Source: Pseudoalteromonas sp. S2755
GTDB lineage: Bacteria; Pseudomonadota; Gammaproteobacteria; Enterobacterales; Alteromonadaceae
DNA: 36,609 nt
NCBI RefSeq assembly: GCF_005886535.1
Contig: NZ_PNDS01000144.1
Span: 1-36,609, forward strand
Reading direction: 5' to 3'
Shown here: positions 15,495-24,266 of the stretch, in pieces
How the letters are laid out: each line of letters opens with the position of its first letter
Numbering within the stretch: the first letter of the stretch is position 1
Made by a program: the position numbers and the translations under genes
The notes under the pieces: model-generated
What the model was told of the DNA's origin: nothing
Seen by the model: the letters and a program-made list of their open reading frames with translations, nothing else
The model's database searches: none

Positions 15495-17114
15495 ATGAAC
15501 CAGTACAACACAGAAAAGGAAGCAATTCAGGTCGAGAAAAAGCTCGGTAGTATTGTTTTCATCTCGCAAGATCAACCACTTTCTCTGGAATCAGTGCAAG
15601 ATTACGCAGCTCAGCCCTTGTCCAAAGTAAAATTGGACGAATTGGCACTAAAAGCTAGAATCGAGCAGAACCGTCAATACCTAGACAACAAATTAGCAAA
15701 TCAAGAAGATATATACGGCGTAACGACTGGTTTTGGTAACTCAGCAAGTAACCGTATTTCGACTTCTCTCTCTGAAGAATTACAACAAAACCTCATTGCT
15801 TATCATGGCTGTGGCGTTGGTGATTACCTTTCAGAGTCTGATTGTGCTGCGACTTTATTGATCCGCATGAACTGTAATGCCAAAGGCTTTTCAGGCGTTA
15901 GTTGGGAATTGCTGGCGCAAATGGAAACCTTCCTAAACAACCGCATCATCCCAGCTATCCCTTCTATGGGCTCAGTAGGCGCGAGTGGCGACTTAACACC
16001 ACTTTCTTATGTCGGTGCCGCACTTGGTGGTAAGCGTAAGGTGTACTATCAAGGACAACTACGGGATACCGCTGAAGTATTAGAAGAGCTAAACATTACG
16101 CCATATAAGCTAAAGCCGAAGGAGGGCTTAGCTATCATGAATGGTACTTCGGTTATGTCTGCCATTGCCACCAATGCGTTAAAAGATATCCGCCGTGGCA
16201 TTGATTTAAGCTGTAAACTGATCGCGCTTTATGTGGAACTTATCGAAGGTCGTGCATCACCATTCCATAAACGCGTACACGAACTTAAACCACACCGCGG
16301 TCAACAGATCTGCGCAGAGAAAATTCTAGAACGCTTGACTAACGTCGATCAGCGTTTAGGTCGCAGAAATCGCACCGATGACAACATTGAGTTTGGCAAG
16401 CAAGAAACGTTCAGGTTACAAGATAGCTACTCAATTCGCTGCTCTCCGCAAGTATTAGGTCCATTAATTGATGCTGAGATGTGGGCATCACAAATCCTAA
16501 CGACTGAAATCAACTCAGTGAACGATAACCCACTATTTGATGATGAGAACGATCTCATCCTTAACGCGGGTCATTTCTACGGAGGTCACGTTGCAGCGGT
16601 GTGCGATACCCTCAAGCCACTCGTTGCAAACATGGGCGCGTTACTAGAGCGTGAATTAGGCATTTTGGTTGACGATCGTCTTAACGGTGGAATTTCTAAC
16701 AACTTGGTTGCGCGTGAAGATCTTGGCGATAAAGCTTGGGTACACCACGGCTTCAAAGCAATGCAAATTACCTCTTCTTCTCTTGTTGCAGAAGCACTTA
16801 AAAATGCAGGCCCTATGTCGGTATTTTCACGCACAACAGAAGCACTAAACCAAGACATCGTCAGCATGGGCACCATCGCCGCACGTGACCTTCGTCGTAT
16901 TACAGATCTTATCAAGCCAGTTATTGCTATTCAGGCAATGGCGATCCGCCAGGCGTTTTATGTCGATGGGAAAGATGCTAAAGCAGAAAAGCTCAACCCA
17001 CTTTCTCGCGAGTTTTTCGACGAAATTAGCAGCAACTTCCAGCCAGTAATCGAAGATAGGCCGATGGATGTCGAAATCAACAATATGGTTAACGCCCTAT
17101 TTAATGAGCAATAA
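15495..17114 (+). CDS. altA: MIO-type aromatic amino acid ammonia-lyase (probable tyrosine ammonia-lyase)
   Basis: 539 residues from the ATG at 15495, preceded by AGGAAAG. The HAL/PAL/TAL superfamily is clear from the Ala163-Ser164-Gly165 triad in 'SVGASGDLTPLSYVG', which cyclises to the MIO electrophile, and from 'FYGGHVAAV' and 'QDIVSMG'. The residue pair that selects the substrate is Tyr103-His104 in 'NLIAYHGCGVG'. Histidine lyases have Ser-His and Rhodobacter tyrosine lyase has His-Leu, so the pair alone does not settle the substrate. Location at the head of an aryl-polyene operon argues for tyrosine to p-coumarate, the starter unit. Automatic annotation will tend to call it histidine ammonia-lyase; no other hut gene is present. 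altA is by position in the known cluster. Confidence 0.85.
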   Translation: MNQYNTEKEAIQVEKKLGSIVFISQDQPLSLESVQDYAAQPLSKVKLDELALKARIEQNRQYLDNKLANQEDIYGVTTGFGNSASNRISTSLSEELQQNLIAYHGCGVGDYLSESDCAATLLIRMNCNAKGFSGVSWELLAQMETFLNNRIIPAIPSMGSVGASGDLTPLSYVGAALGGKRKVYYQGQLRDTAEVLEELNITPYKLKPKEGLAIMNGTSVMSAIATNALKDIRRGIDLSCKLIALYVELIEGRASPFHKRVHELKPHRGQQICAEKILERLTNVDQRLGRRNRTDDNIEFGKQETFRLQDSYSIRCSPQVLGPLIDAEMWASQILTTEINSVNDNPLFDDENDLILNAGHFYGGHVAAVCDTLKPLVANMGALLERELGILVDDRLNGGISNNLVAREDLGDKAWVHHGFKAMQITSSSLVAEALKNAGPMSVFSRTTEALNQDIVSMGTIAARDLRRITDLIKPVIAIQAMAIRQAFYVDGKDAKAEKLNPLSREFFDEISSNFQPVIEDRPMDVEINNMVNALFNEQ

Positions 17115-17151
17115 CCCTCTTTAAGTCATTTTTGAGATGACGATAACGCTA

Positions 17152-17179
17152 TAGCTGGCAGCTTCGCTGCGGCCAGCTA
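17152..17179 (+). promoter_or_regulatory. Strong hairpin between lyase and ACP genes
   Basis: TAGCTGGC (17152-17159) pairs with GCCAGCTA (17172-17179), with further CAGC/GCTG pairing inside and a TTC-containing loop. There is no T run. It sits in the only sizeable gap of the operon (136 bases), so partial termination or RNA processing that sets lyase against carrier-protein levels is possible. Confidence 0.5.
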
Positions 17180-17250
17180 GGGCTTATTGTTGCTCAAAAA
17201 CCGCTAATGAGACGTAAACCACACACCATAAAAATGAAAAGGATATAAAA

Positions 17251-17544
17251 ATGAGTAACTTAGAATCAATAACACAATTTATTAAACAAGACATCATTGT
17301 AGACAATTTAGAAGTGGTAGATAGCATTGATGAAATCGAAGATGATGCTCAACTTATCGGTGACGGTCTCGATCTAGACAGCATCGAGGTGCTCGATCTT
17401 GTGGTATCTATCGAGAAAAAATACAACCTTAAGTTCAAAGATTACCCAGAACAAACCATTCAAGAAAAAATGAAAAACGTCAGCACCTTAGCTAGCTTTG
17501 TTCACGAACAAGTTGAAGCACAAACAACAGCTGAAGCTTGTTGA
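17251..17544 (+). CDS. altB: Acyl carrier protein
   Basis: 97 residues, acidic and helical. The phosphopantetheine site is Ser44 in 'LDLDSIEVLDL', in the usual place for an ACP of this length. It should carry the p-coumaroyl starter and the growing polyene chain for the operon's ketosynthase, ketoreductase and dehydratase. The sequence AAAAGGATATAAAA precedes the ATG. The downstream ligase carries a second ACP domain, so this is one of two carriers. The letter is by position. Confidence 0.9.
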   Translation: MSNLESITQFIKQDIIVDNLEVVDSIDEIEDDAQLIGDGLDLDSIEVLDLVVSIEKKYNLKFKDYPEQTIQEKMKNVSTLASFVHEQVEAQTTAEAC

Positions 17545-17578
17545 TCTGACCGTAACCATTTTCGCTTGGAAGGACACC

Positions 17579-19075
17579 ATGCAAACATACAGTGCCATTC
17601 GTTCAACACTCATGCAACTGATTGAAGCTGAGTTAGAAGTAGATAAAGAACAACTAGACGTAATAAGTGACGACGCCAATTTAATTGAAGCGCCACTATT
17701 TCTCGACTCGGTCGACCTTATGCAGTTATCTGCTGCATGTAAAAAAGCGTTCCAATTAAAAGACTTGGGCGAATTGAGCACTGTAACTTTGACGACACTA
17801 ACACGTCAAATAGCGTTAAGCTTAACGCAACAAAAACAAGTAACCCCCTTGGAGACTTGGGCAGATCAAGTCACCTCTCTCGAAGAGACCGATTTACTAG
17901 CATTGATACAGCGTAGTCTAGAGTGTGAGATCACCGGTCAGGCTCGCCTTATCAAAGATGGCACGCCCTGCGATATCATTGTGAGCACTATGGTGTTATT
18001 AGCACACAATATCACTCCGATATTAAGTGCGAATGCGGCCACGAACGCTAGTGCATTTAGCTGGCAAGAACTCGCGCTTGCCAATCAAGAAGTAGAAAGT
18101 CCGTTTCGCTCCATGACGGCATTTTTACAACACCATAGCGATAAGACAATTGGCTTTGAAACGTCAGGCAGCACAGGCAAGCCACAAACTTGGCATAAAT
18201 CCATCGCCTCACTCCATGCTGAAGCCGTCACCTTTGCCGACACTTTCTCGTTTGACGCAGTAGATTATTTTTGTGCTTGCGTTGATATCCGCCACATGTT
18301 CGGCTTTATTTGGGCATTTATGCTCCCTCTGCAGCTTGGCAAACCGGTGTGTTACGAACTCGGTTCAACACCGGATTTACAACCTCTAAAAGACAAACAG
18401 GTAGGTGTGATCTTAACACCAACTATGTTTGACTTTGTGGCCGATCAATTAACCCAAAACCACTGCTACTTAATAAGCTCAGGTGCACCATTCAAAGGTG
18501 AGAAAGAGCAAAAACTTGCCGACCTTATTTCTTACTTATCACTTCCATTACAAGCTTTTGAAGTACTAGGAAGCACTGAAACCGGCGGTATCGGCTATCG
18601 TCCATTAGGTAACAATGAAACGCACTTTACCAAATTCACTGCGGTCGATATTTATCAAAATGCCGAGCGCAAAACCATGTTGAGGTCGCCATTTTTAGTG
18701 GCTAATTGTGAAGAGTTTGAGCTCAAAGATAAGCTGATTTTCAGCAATGAAAGTCAATTCACACATGGTGGGCGCGCAGACCAAATATTTAAATATGCAG
18801 GTAAACGCTACTCGCTACAAAGTATAGAAAAAATCCTCCAAGAACGATTTGTGGGGCTTCGCCATCGCGTGTTTTTTATCGAGGACAATAACAATAATAA
18901 AGGGGGCGAGCTGGTCGCCTTTGTCGAAGGACTATCTTGCATCCCTACACTTCAGGACATCAGAAGTTGGTTTAAAGATTTACCCACGCCGCAGGTTCAT
19001 TTTTTGGCGCAGTTTCCAGAAAACGAGCTCGGCAAAATCACCCTCTCGGCACTACAGGAATGCGTACATGAATAA
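17579..19075 (+). CDS. altC: ACP domain fused to an AMP-forming aryl-acid ligase
   Basis: 498 residues from 17579, where GGAAGGA stands five bases before the ATG; a frame from 17498 would overlap the ACP gene and has no ribosome site. Residues 1-85 are an ACP domain with Ser44 in 'FLDSVDLMQLS'. Residues from about 120 form an adenylating domain with 'ETSGSTGKPQTWHKS' (ATP loop), 'EVLGSTETGGIG' (A5-like), 'GGRADQIFKYAGKRY' (A8-like) and the late Lys in 'NELGKITLS'. It resembles the acyl-ACP ligases of aryl-polyene clusters. It likely activates p-coumarate as the adenylate and transfers it to a carrier, perhaps its own. It overlaps the ketosynthase gene by eight bases. Confidence 0.82.
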   Translation: MQTYSAIRSTLMQLIEAELEVDKEQLDVISDDANLIEAPLFLDSVDLMQLSAACKKAFQLKDLGELSTVTLTTLTRQIALSLTQQKQVTPLETWADQVTSLEETDLLALIQRSLECEITGQARLIKDGTPCDIIVSTMVLLAHNITPILSANAATNASAFSWQELALANQEVESPFRSMTAFLQHHSDKTIGFETSGSTGKPQTWHKSIASLHAEAVTFADTFSFDAVDYFCACVDIRHMFGFIWAFMLPLQLGKPVCYELGSTPDLQPLKDKQVGVILTPTMFDFVADQLTQNHCYLISSGAPFKGEKEQKLADLISYLSLPLQAFEVLGSTETGGIGYRPLGNNETHFTKFTAVDIYQNAERKTMLRSPFLVANCEEFELKDKLIFSNESQFTHGGRADQIFKYAGKRYSLQSIEKILQERFVGLRHRVFFIEDNNNNKGGELVAFVEGLSCIPTLQDIRSWFKDLPTPQVHFLAQFPENELGKITLSALQECVHE

Positions 19076-21251
19076 TAAACAACAAACTTTCATTACTGGT
19101 TATGGTGTGCTTTGTGCAGCGGGCGAGAATCGCCAAGCGCTGCTAACTAGCATCAAGGAAAACCGCACTGGTATTGACCGCATCAATCGTTTCGACACAC
19201 AGGGACTAACACACAATGTTGGGGCACTCGCTATTAACTACGAGAACCACAGCGCAGAACATTTTGATATGGACCTGGCGAGCCAATACGCTATCCATAC
19301 CGTTACAGAAGCACTTGAGCATGCAAACCTAGCCTTAACTCAGATAGACAGTACTCGTGTGGCATTTATTCTCGGTAATGCAAATTGCGGTATGTTTTCA
19401 TTAATGGAGAGCCTTAAAGGTCAGCATCAACTGGGATTTAAGTTTTATCCACCGCATCAAATTGCAACCGATGTCAGCCGCCACTTTGGTATTCAAGGCC
19501 CTGTAATGACCTTCACCTCAGCCTGTACCGCAAGTAGCAGTGCCATTGCTTTTGCTAAGCAACTTATCGAAAATGACCAAGCCGATGTCGTCATTGCTGG
19601 CGGTGCGGATGCTCTAAGCGATCTGGTTTACGGCGGCTTTCAGTCGGTACAGTCCTTGAGTCCTGAACCTTGTGCTCCGTACAGCGAAAAAATGGGATTA
19701 AGTTTAGGTGAAGGCGCAGGGTTTTTAGTCTTTGAATCGCAAACACATGCCAATAAGCGTAACGCAACGCTGCGATATCAATTGCTCGCGACAGGGTCAA
19801 GCTTAGATGCTCACCACGCTACAGCACCTAACCCCGAGGGCGATGGTGTACGCCGTGCTTTTACGCAGACATTGTCCTATGCCCCCGTTGCGGCAAGTGA
19901 TATTGAATATATCAACAGCCACGGGACTGGTACGCCAGCAAATGATGGCGCAGAACTAAAAGGGATCCAATCAGCCATTGGTGCGCAGGCCATGCGCGAT
20001 GTCTCAGTTTCAAGTAGTAAATCTTACTTTGGTCATACCCTTGGTGCCGCTGGTGCCGTAGAACTTATTTCAACCTTGGTCAGCCAGGATGAGGGACTTC
20101 TACCAGCAACACTGGGTGTCGACTCAATAAGATCTTGTTGCCAAGCGTATCAATTAGTAACCAATCAGGCGAAGCCTCAGGTTGTTGATGTTTTTGCGGT
20201 GACTAACTCAGCGTTTGGTGGCCACAATACCAGCATGCTACTCAGTAAACACCAGAAAACGTCGATTAACACGGCGCCAAAACCGGTGTATCTACTTGCC
20301 GCCACCAGCCTATCAGATACTGAAGTGTACCATGCTAGACAAAATAGCACCGACCACTTTGCTGAATTTAACTTAAAACAGCAGTTCCCTGCACTTTTCC
20401 AGCGCCGTACACCGTGTGTTGCCCAATTTGCTTTAGGTGCCTGTCAATTTACCTTACAAGACAGTGAGCTCGATCTGGCTCAATTACCACTGCCTGAATT
20501 CGCAGCCTACTACGCTAATCCCATTGGCTCGCTGGAAACCTTAGATAAAAACCTCGCATCATTTCAAGATGGCATTGCAGAGCTAAAAAGTACGCACTTC
20601 CCCAATACCGTCGTCAATGCCACATTAGGGCAACTGGCACTCGGCTTCGGCTTTAAAAACTCGGCCACTTGTGTGAGTGATTTAGGCAATGACTTTCTAC
20701 ATGCGCTTTGGAGCGCAACTCTTGATATGCGTGAAGGCCGAAGTCGATATGCGATGGTATGTAGCTCGCAAGACGATACTGCGCTCTCGCAGCAAGTCTG
20801 GGCTGCACATCAATTCCAAGCAGATATCGGGCATTTTTCCAGCGCGGCACTCTTGTCAACCAGCGAGGTGTTACCGGCAGGCTACCAACCTCTCGCAGAA
20901 CTCATTGATTTTATTCAAATCAATGATGCGCAGGAACATCAAGCATTAGACAAATTATTGGCAAGCAATGCTAAGAAGCTGGGCCAAGTGGGTAAGGTCG
21001 TGTTAAGTACTCATCACGACGACGCATTTGCCACCATTGCAGCAAGCTTGGACAGCCATTTACCACAAGCTCAACTTATAAAATATCAACCACAAACCAC
21101 GCCTCTACACAGTACAGAATTAGCAGTGCGTGCGCTAATGCATGCACTCAACACCCCAGCTGGTGATACCGAGTTAGATCAAACCCTACTCCTAAGCGTT
21201 AATCTCGCGGGAAGTATGACGGGATGTATTTTACGAACAGTAAGGAAATAA
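19068..21251 (+). CDS. altD: Beta-ketoacyl synthase fused to a chain-length-factor-like half
   Basis: 727 residues from the ATG at 19068; a longer frame from 18849 lies inside the ligase gene in another frame and is not used. Residues 1-400 are a complete ketosynthase with C153 in 'TSACTASSS', H285 in 'NSHGTGTP' and H323 in 'YFGHTLGAAG'. Residues about 405-727 look like a second, partial ketosynthase fold: 'FQRRTPCVAQFALGAC', then 'CVSDLGND' (535-542) where the active-site Cys would align with Asp. In aryl-polyene clusters the ketosynthase and chain-length factor are separate proteins; here they seem joined. It should extend the aryl starter by malonyl units. The start overlaps the ligase stop by eight bases. 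Confidence 0.82.
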   Translation: MNNKQQTFITGYGVLCAAGENRQALLTSIKENRTGIDRINRFDTQGLTHNVGALAINYENHSAEHFDMDLASQYAIHTVTEALEHANLALTQIDSTRVAFILGNANCGMFSLMESLKGQHQLGFKFYPPHQIATDVSRHFGIQGPVMTFTSACTASSSAIAFAKQLIENDQADVVIAGGADALSDLVYGGFQSVQSLSPEPCAPYSEKMGLSLGEGAGFLVFESQTHANKRNATLRYQLLATGSSLDAHHATAPNPEGDGVRRAFTQTLSYAPVAASDIEYINSHGTGTPANDGAELKGIQSAIGAQAMRDVSVSSSKSYFGHTLGAAGAVELISTLVSQDEGLLPATLGVDSIRSCCQAYQLVTNQAKPQVVDVFAVTNSAFGGHNTSMLLSKHQKTSINTAPKPVYLLAATSLSDTEVYHARQNSTDHFAEFNLKQQFPALFQRRTPCVAQFALGACQFTLQDSELDLAQLPLPEFAAYYANPIGSLETLDKNLASFQDGIAELKSTHFPNTVVNATLGQLALGFGFKNSATCVSDLGNDFLHALWSATLDMREGRSRYAMVCSSQDDTALSQQVWAAHQFQADIGHFSSAALLSTSEVLPAGYQPLAELIDFIQINDAQEHQALDKLLASNAKKLGQVGKVVLSTHHDDAFATIAASLDSHLPQAQLIKYQPQTTPLHSTELAVRALMHALNTPAGDTELDQTLLLSVNLAGSMTGCILRTVRK

Positions 21252-21252
21252 G

Positions 21253-22020
21253 ATGACGACCGTGATCGAAGTGAAGAACTTAAGGAAGGTCTACAAAAGA
21301 ACACGAAAAGTTGCCGTCGATGACGTCTCTTTTAGCGTTAGCGAAGGCGAATGTTTTGGACTCCTTGGGCCCAATGGCGCCGGAAAAACCACGACGTTGG
21401 AAATACTTCAGGGCTTGCGTAGTGCAACGTCAGGTGAAGTGACGTTATTTGGTCTTAATTGGAAGCAACACGAAACCAAACTTCGCGGCCTTATGGGTGG
21501 CGTGATGCAACACAATAACCTCTACGAAAAACTCAAAGTAAAAGAGTGCGTCGAGCTATTTGCCAGCTTTTATCCAAGCTACACGCCAATTGATACGCTG
21601 CTTGAGCGCTTCAATTTAAGTGAGAAAAAAGACGCTTGGCTAAGCGAACTCAGTGGTGGACAAAAGCAACGCGTATTTTTGGCGATGGCAGTGGTTGGCC
21701 AGCCCAAGTTGGTGTTTTTAGATGAGCCAACTACGGGACTTGACCCCACAAGTCGTCAAGAGTTTTGGCACATCATTAAAGATCTCAAAGAAGCCGGAAC
21801 CTGTGTGATGTTAACGACGCACTACATGGATGAGGCTGAGTTCTTATGCGACAACTTAGCCATCATTAATTCAGGTCAAATCATAGAGTCAGGCGCGCCA
21901 AGCGACATTATTAATCGCACCTTTGAGACTCCGGTGATTAAAGAACCCAGAAAAGCCACACTCAACGACGTATTTTTGAAACTCACAGGTTCCACGATGG
22001 AGAGGGAAAGTTATGCCTGA
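21253..22020 (+). CDS. altE: ABC transporter ATP-binding protein
   Basis: 255 residues. Walker A 'GPNGAGKT' is at 39-46, followed by the signature 'LSGGQKQR', Walker B 'LVFLDEPTTGLD' and the H-loop 'TTHYMDEAE'. The layout is that of drug or lipid exporters of the DrrA type. With the next gene it forms a two-component exporter that probably moves the lipopeptide product or protects the producer. It begins one base after the ketosynthase stop and overlaps the permease gene by eight bases. Confidence 0.92.
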   Translation: MTTVIEVKNLRKVYKRTRKVAVDDVSFSVSEGECFGLLGPNGAGKTTTLEILQGLRSATSGEVTLFGLNWKQHETKLRGLMGGVMQHNNLYEKLKVKECVELFASFYPSYTPIDTLLERFNLSEKKDAWLSELSGGQKQRVFLAMAVVGQPKLVFLDEPTTGLDPTSRQEFWHIIKDLKEAGTCVMLTTHYMDEAEFLCDNLAIINSGQIIESGAPSDIINRTFETPVIKEPRKATLNDVFLKLTGSTMERESYA

Positions 22021-23128
22021 GTTAAGTCAAACTAAGTTATATCCATTTTGGCAATTAATGATGGTCAATATTCGACCTTTTTTCCGTGATAAAGCGGTAT
22101 TGCTATGGACATTCGGTTTACCTATTTTTATCGCCCTATTGTTGATCCAAGCCTTCTCCGGTGGACCAAAAATGTCTCCTATGAATGTGGTGGTGATGCA
22201 TGGCGAGCAAATTGAACAGAAATGGCTTAAAGCGATGGAGGAAGATCCACTCGTTACCATTACCCGCCTCTCACAAACCGATTCTATTGTGCTGGAAGAC
22301 AGCTTTGCTTCTGCTCAGCTGGCGGAAGTGATCAGCTCACCAGGCTCAGTGCTGCGTAAGCTGCAAAATGAGGTGAGCCCTGAAGTTTACCTTGCCCCCA
22401 ACGCTATGTTTTCTACTCATAACTCCGATGAGTCATTAATGGCACGTAACTATCTATTGCGTCTTAAAGCGCAAGCTAACGGCGAAGAGATGCAAAGCAA
22501 TGTCATTAGCGTCAAAGGTTATCGTTACACTGACTGGTTGATCCCTGGGATCATCGTGTTACAAGTTCTTGGTTTAGCACTGGTGTCGATTGCCAACAGT
22601 TTAGTGTCGGACAGACAAAACGGCTTTTTTAAACGCCTACGCCTTTCTCCTTTCAAGCGCCGTGATTACATCATTGGGATCGTGCTCGCACGCTTATTCT
22701 TACTGGTGTTCCAAATGCTGATTCTGTTCGTCGCATTTCACTTTTTATTTGGTTACACACTGCAAGGAAACGTGCTGGATATCATTGCGGTAATGGCACT
22801 CGGTTCATTTTGTATCTGTATGCTCGGCGTGTTAGTCGGCGCCCGTAGCCAACGGGTTGAAGTCTCATCAGGGATAGCAAACTTACTTTACTTTCCGTTG
22901 ATGTTCTTATCGGGCATTTATTTCGACACCGCTAACTTCCCCACTCTACTGCGAGAAATCGTTTCGTTACTGCCAACCACTGCGTTTTTGGATGCACTGC
23001 GCTTAGTCGCAAACCAAGGGGTTGAACTGGCTGCAGTAAGTCGTCAGCTGATTATTTTAGGCGTCACCAGCGTGGTGTTCTTCCTCATCGTTTACTTCTG
23101 CTTTGACTGGGGAGATGAAAAATCATGA
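22013..23128 (+). CDS. altF: ABC-2 type transporter permease
   Basis: 371 residues. One membrane helix lies near the N terminus (about 25-45), followed by a periplasmic loop of some 130 residues, then about five helices from residue 175 on. The order and the 'RQNGFFKRLRLSPFKRRDY' cytoplasmic loop are typical ABC-2 features. It works with the preceding ATPase. Its ATG overlaps the ATPase end by eight bases, and its own end overlaps the dehydratase start by four bases (ATGA). The transported compound is inferred from context only. Confidence 0.88.
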   Translation: MPELSQTKLYPFWQLMMVNIRPFFRDKAVLLWTFGLPIFIALLLIQAFSGGPKMSPMNVVVMHGEQIEQKWLKAMEEDPLVTITRLSQTDSIVLEDSFASAQLAEVISSPGSVLRKLQNEVSPEVYLAPNAMFSTHNSDESLMARNYLLRLKAQANGEEMQSNVISVKGYRYTDWLIPGIIVLQVLGLALVSIANSLVSDRQNGFFKRLRLSPFKRRDYIIGIVLARLFLLVFQMLILFVAFHFLFGYTLQGNVLDIIAVMALGSFCICMLGVLVGARSQRVEVSSGIANLLYFPLMFLSGIYFDTANFPTLLREIVSLLPTTAFLDALRLVANQGVELAAVSRQLIILGVTSVVFFLIVYFCFDWGDEKS

Positions 23129-23523
23129 TCACCGATAACTTGCCGCACAAGGCACCATTTAAGTTTGCAGACAAGATAATCGAACATTCACCAGGAGAGA
23201 TGATTGTTGGACTAAAGTTTGTCTCGCATAACGAACCTGGCCTGCAAGGACATTTTCCGGATGAGCCTATTTTCCCTGGTGTGTTAATCATTGAGACTAT
23301 GGCGCAGATCAGCGGCTTGTGCTGCAACAACACGCACAAAGGGGGCATGCTGTCTTCCATAGAAAAAGCCAAATTTAGTCGCCCTGTTCGTCCCGGCGAA
23401 ATCATTAAAGTAACGGCAAAACTAGAAACTGAATTTGGTGCGATGGCGCGCTTTAAAGCACAAGCACACGTTGAAGATGAGTTGGTTGCAAAAGCCGAAC
23501 TCACGATTGTTTACACGGATTAA
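23125..23523 (+). CDS. altG: FabZ-like 3-hydroxyacyl-ACP dehydratase
   Basis: 132 residues of the hotdog fold. 'GHFPDEPIFPGVLIIETMAQ' carries the catalytic pair H43 and E57 seen in FabZ. It should remove water from the 3-hydroxyacyl-ACP to give the trans double bond; with no enoyl reductase in the operon the double bonds accumulate as a conjugated polyene. Aryl-polyene clusters usually have two dehydratases; only this one is visible here. It overlaps the permease gene by four bases. Confidence 0.92.
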   Translation: MITDNLPHKAPFKFADKIIEHSPGEMIVGLKFVSHNEPGLQGHFPDEPIFPGVLIIETMAQISGLCCNNTHKGGMLSSIEKAKFSRPVRPGEIIKVTAKLETEFGAMARFKAQAHVEDELVAKAELTIVYTD

Positions 23524-23534
23524 GGAACTTGGTT

Positions 23535-24266
23535 GTGTTTACTGGAAAGACAGTAGTAGTGACTGGCGTATCCAAAGGGATAGGCAAAGGCATCGCACTC
23601 GCCTTTTTGCAAGGTGGTGCTCGAGTATACGGTATTTGTCGCACACAAACCCCCATCGCGGAGTTACACAAACCTGAGTATCAAGCTCGTTTCACTCAGC
23701 AAAGCGGCAATATTACCGACAGCGAGTTCGTCAACTCCGCTATTCGCCAAGCGATAAGCGACACGGGTCGGGTTGATGTGTTGGTGAATAACGCCGGGAT
23801 CACGAATGATAGCTTGTTCTCTCAGATGTCGTACGACGCGTTTCATAACGTGTTAGACATCAACTTCAAGGGTACATTGCTGTGTTGCCAAGCGGTATTG
23901 CCAGTCATGACTAAGCAAGGTGCAGGCAAGATTATCAATATGGTGTCGCAAAGCGGAATAAGCGGGCGAGAAGGCCAAGCCAACTACGCGACCTCAAAAG
24001 GCGCAATTATAGGCCTCACTCGGACTATTGCACGGCAATATGGTCACTGTGGTATTTACTGTAACGCACTCGCTCCGACGTTTATTGCAACCGATATGAT
24101 TGATGATATCCCCGCAAGCATCATCAACCCGGTGCTTAAACATACCGCACTTGGTCGTGTTGGGAGCGTCAAAGAAATTGCTGATGCCACGCTATATCTC
24201 GCTTCTAGCGCCTCTAACTACCAAACTGGAAATGTGCTTCGTTTGGATGGAGGGCTTGCGGTATGA
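23535..24266 (+). CDS. altH: FabG-like 3-oxoacyl-ACP reductase
   Basis: 243 residues from a GTG at 23535. AAGGA (23523-23527 region) stands about eight bases before that GTG; an upstream TTG at 23529 is too close to it. The short-chain dehydrogenase features are complete: 'TGVSKGIG' at 10-17, 'NNAG', and the triad S138, Y151, K155 ('YATSK'), the same numbers as in E. coli FabG. It reduces the 3-oxoacyl-ACP made by the ketosynthase with NADPH. It overlaps the next gene by four bases. Confidence 0.92.
   Translation: MFTGKTVVVTGVSKGIGKGIALAFLQGGARVYGICRTQTPIAELHKPEYQARFTQQSGNITDSEFVNSAIRQAISDTGRVDVLVNNAGITNDSLFSQMSYDAFHNVLDINFKGTLLCCQAVLPVMTKQGAGKIINMVSQSGISGREGQANYATSKGAIIGLTRTIARQYGHCGIYCNALAPTFIATDMIDDIPASIINPVLKHTALGRVGSVKEIADATLYLASSASNYQTGNVLRLDGGLAV

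Noticed and set aside
15495..17114. Histidine ammonia-lyase (hutH) reading
   Set aside because: The selectivity pair is not Ser-His and no other histidine-use gene is nearby; the polyene operon context fits an aromatic substrate.
17498..17578. Extension of the ligase frame into the ACP gene
   Set aside because: Overlaps ACP coding sequence and lacks a ribosome site; 17579 has GGAAGGA.
18849..19067. Upstream extension of the ketosynthase frame
   Set aside because: It overlaps the ligase gene in another frame and encodes no ketosynthase sequence; the ATG at 19068 starts right at the conserved N terminus.
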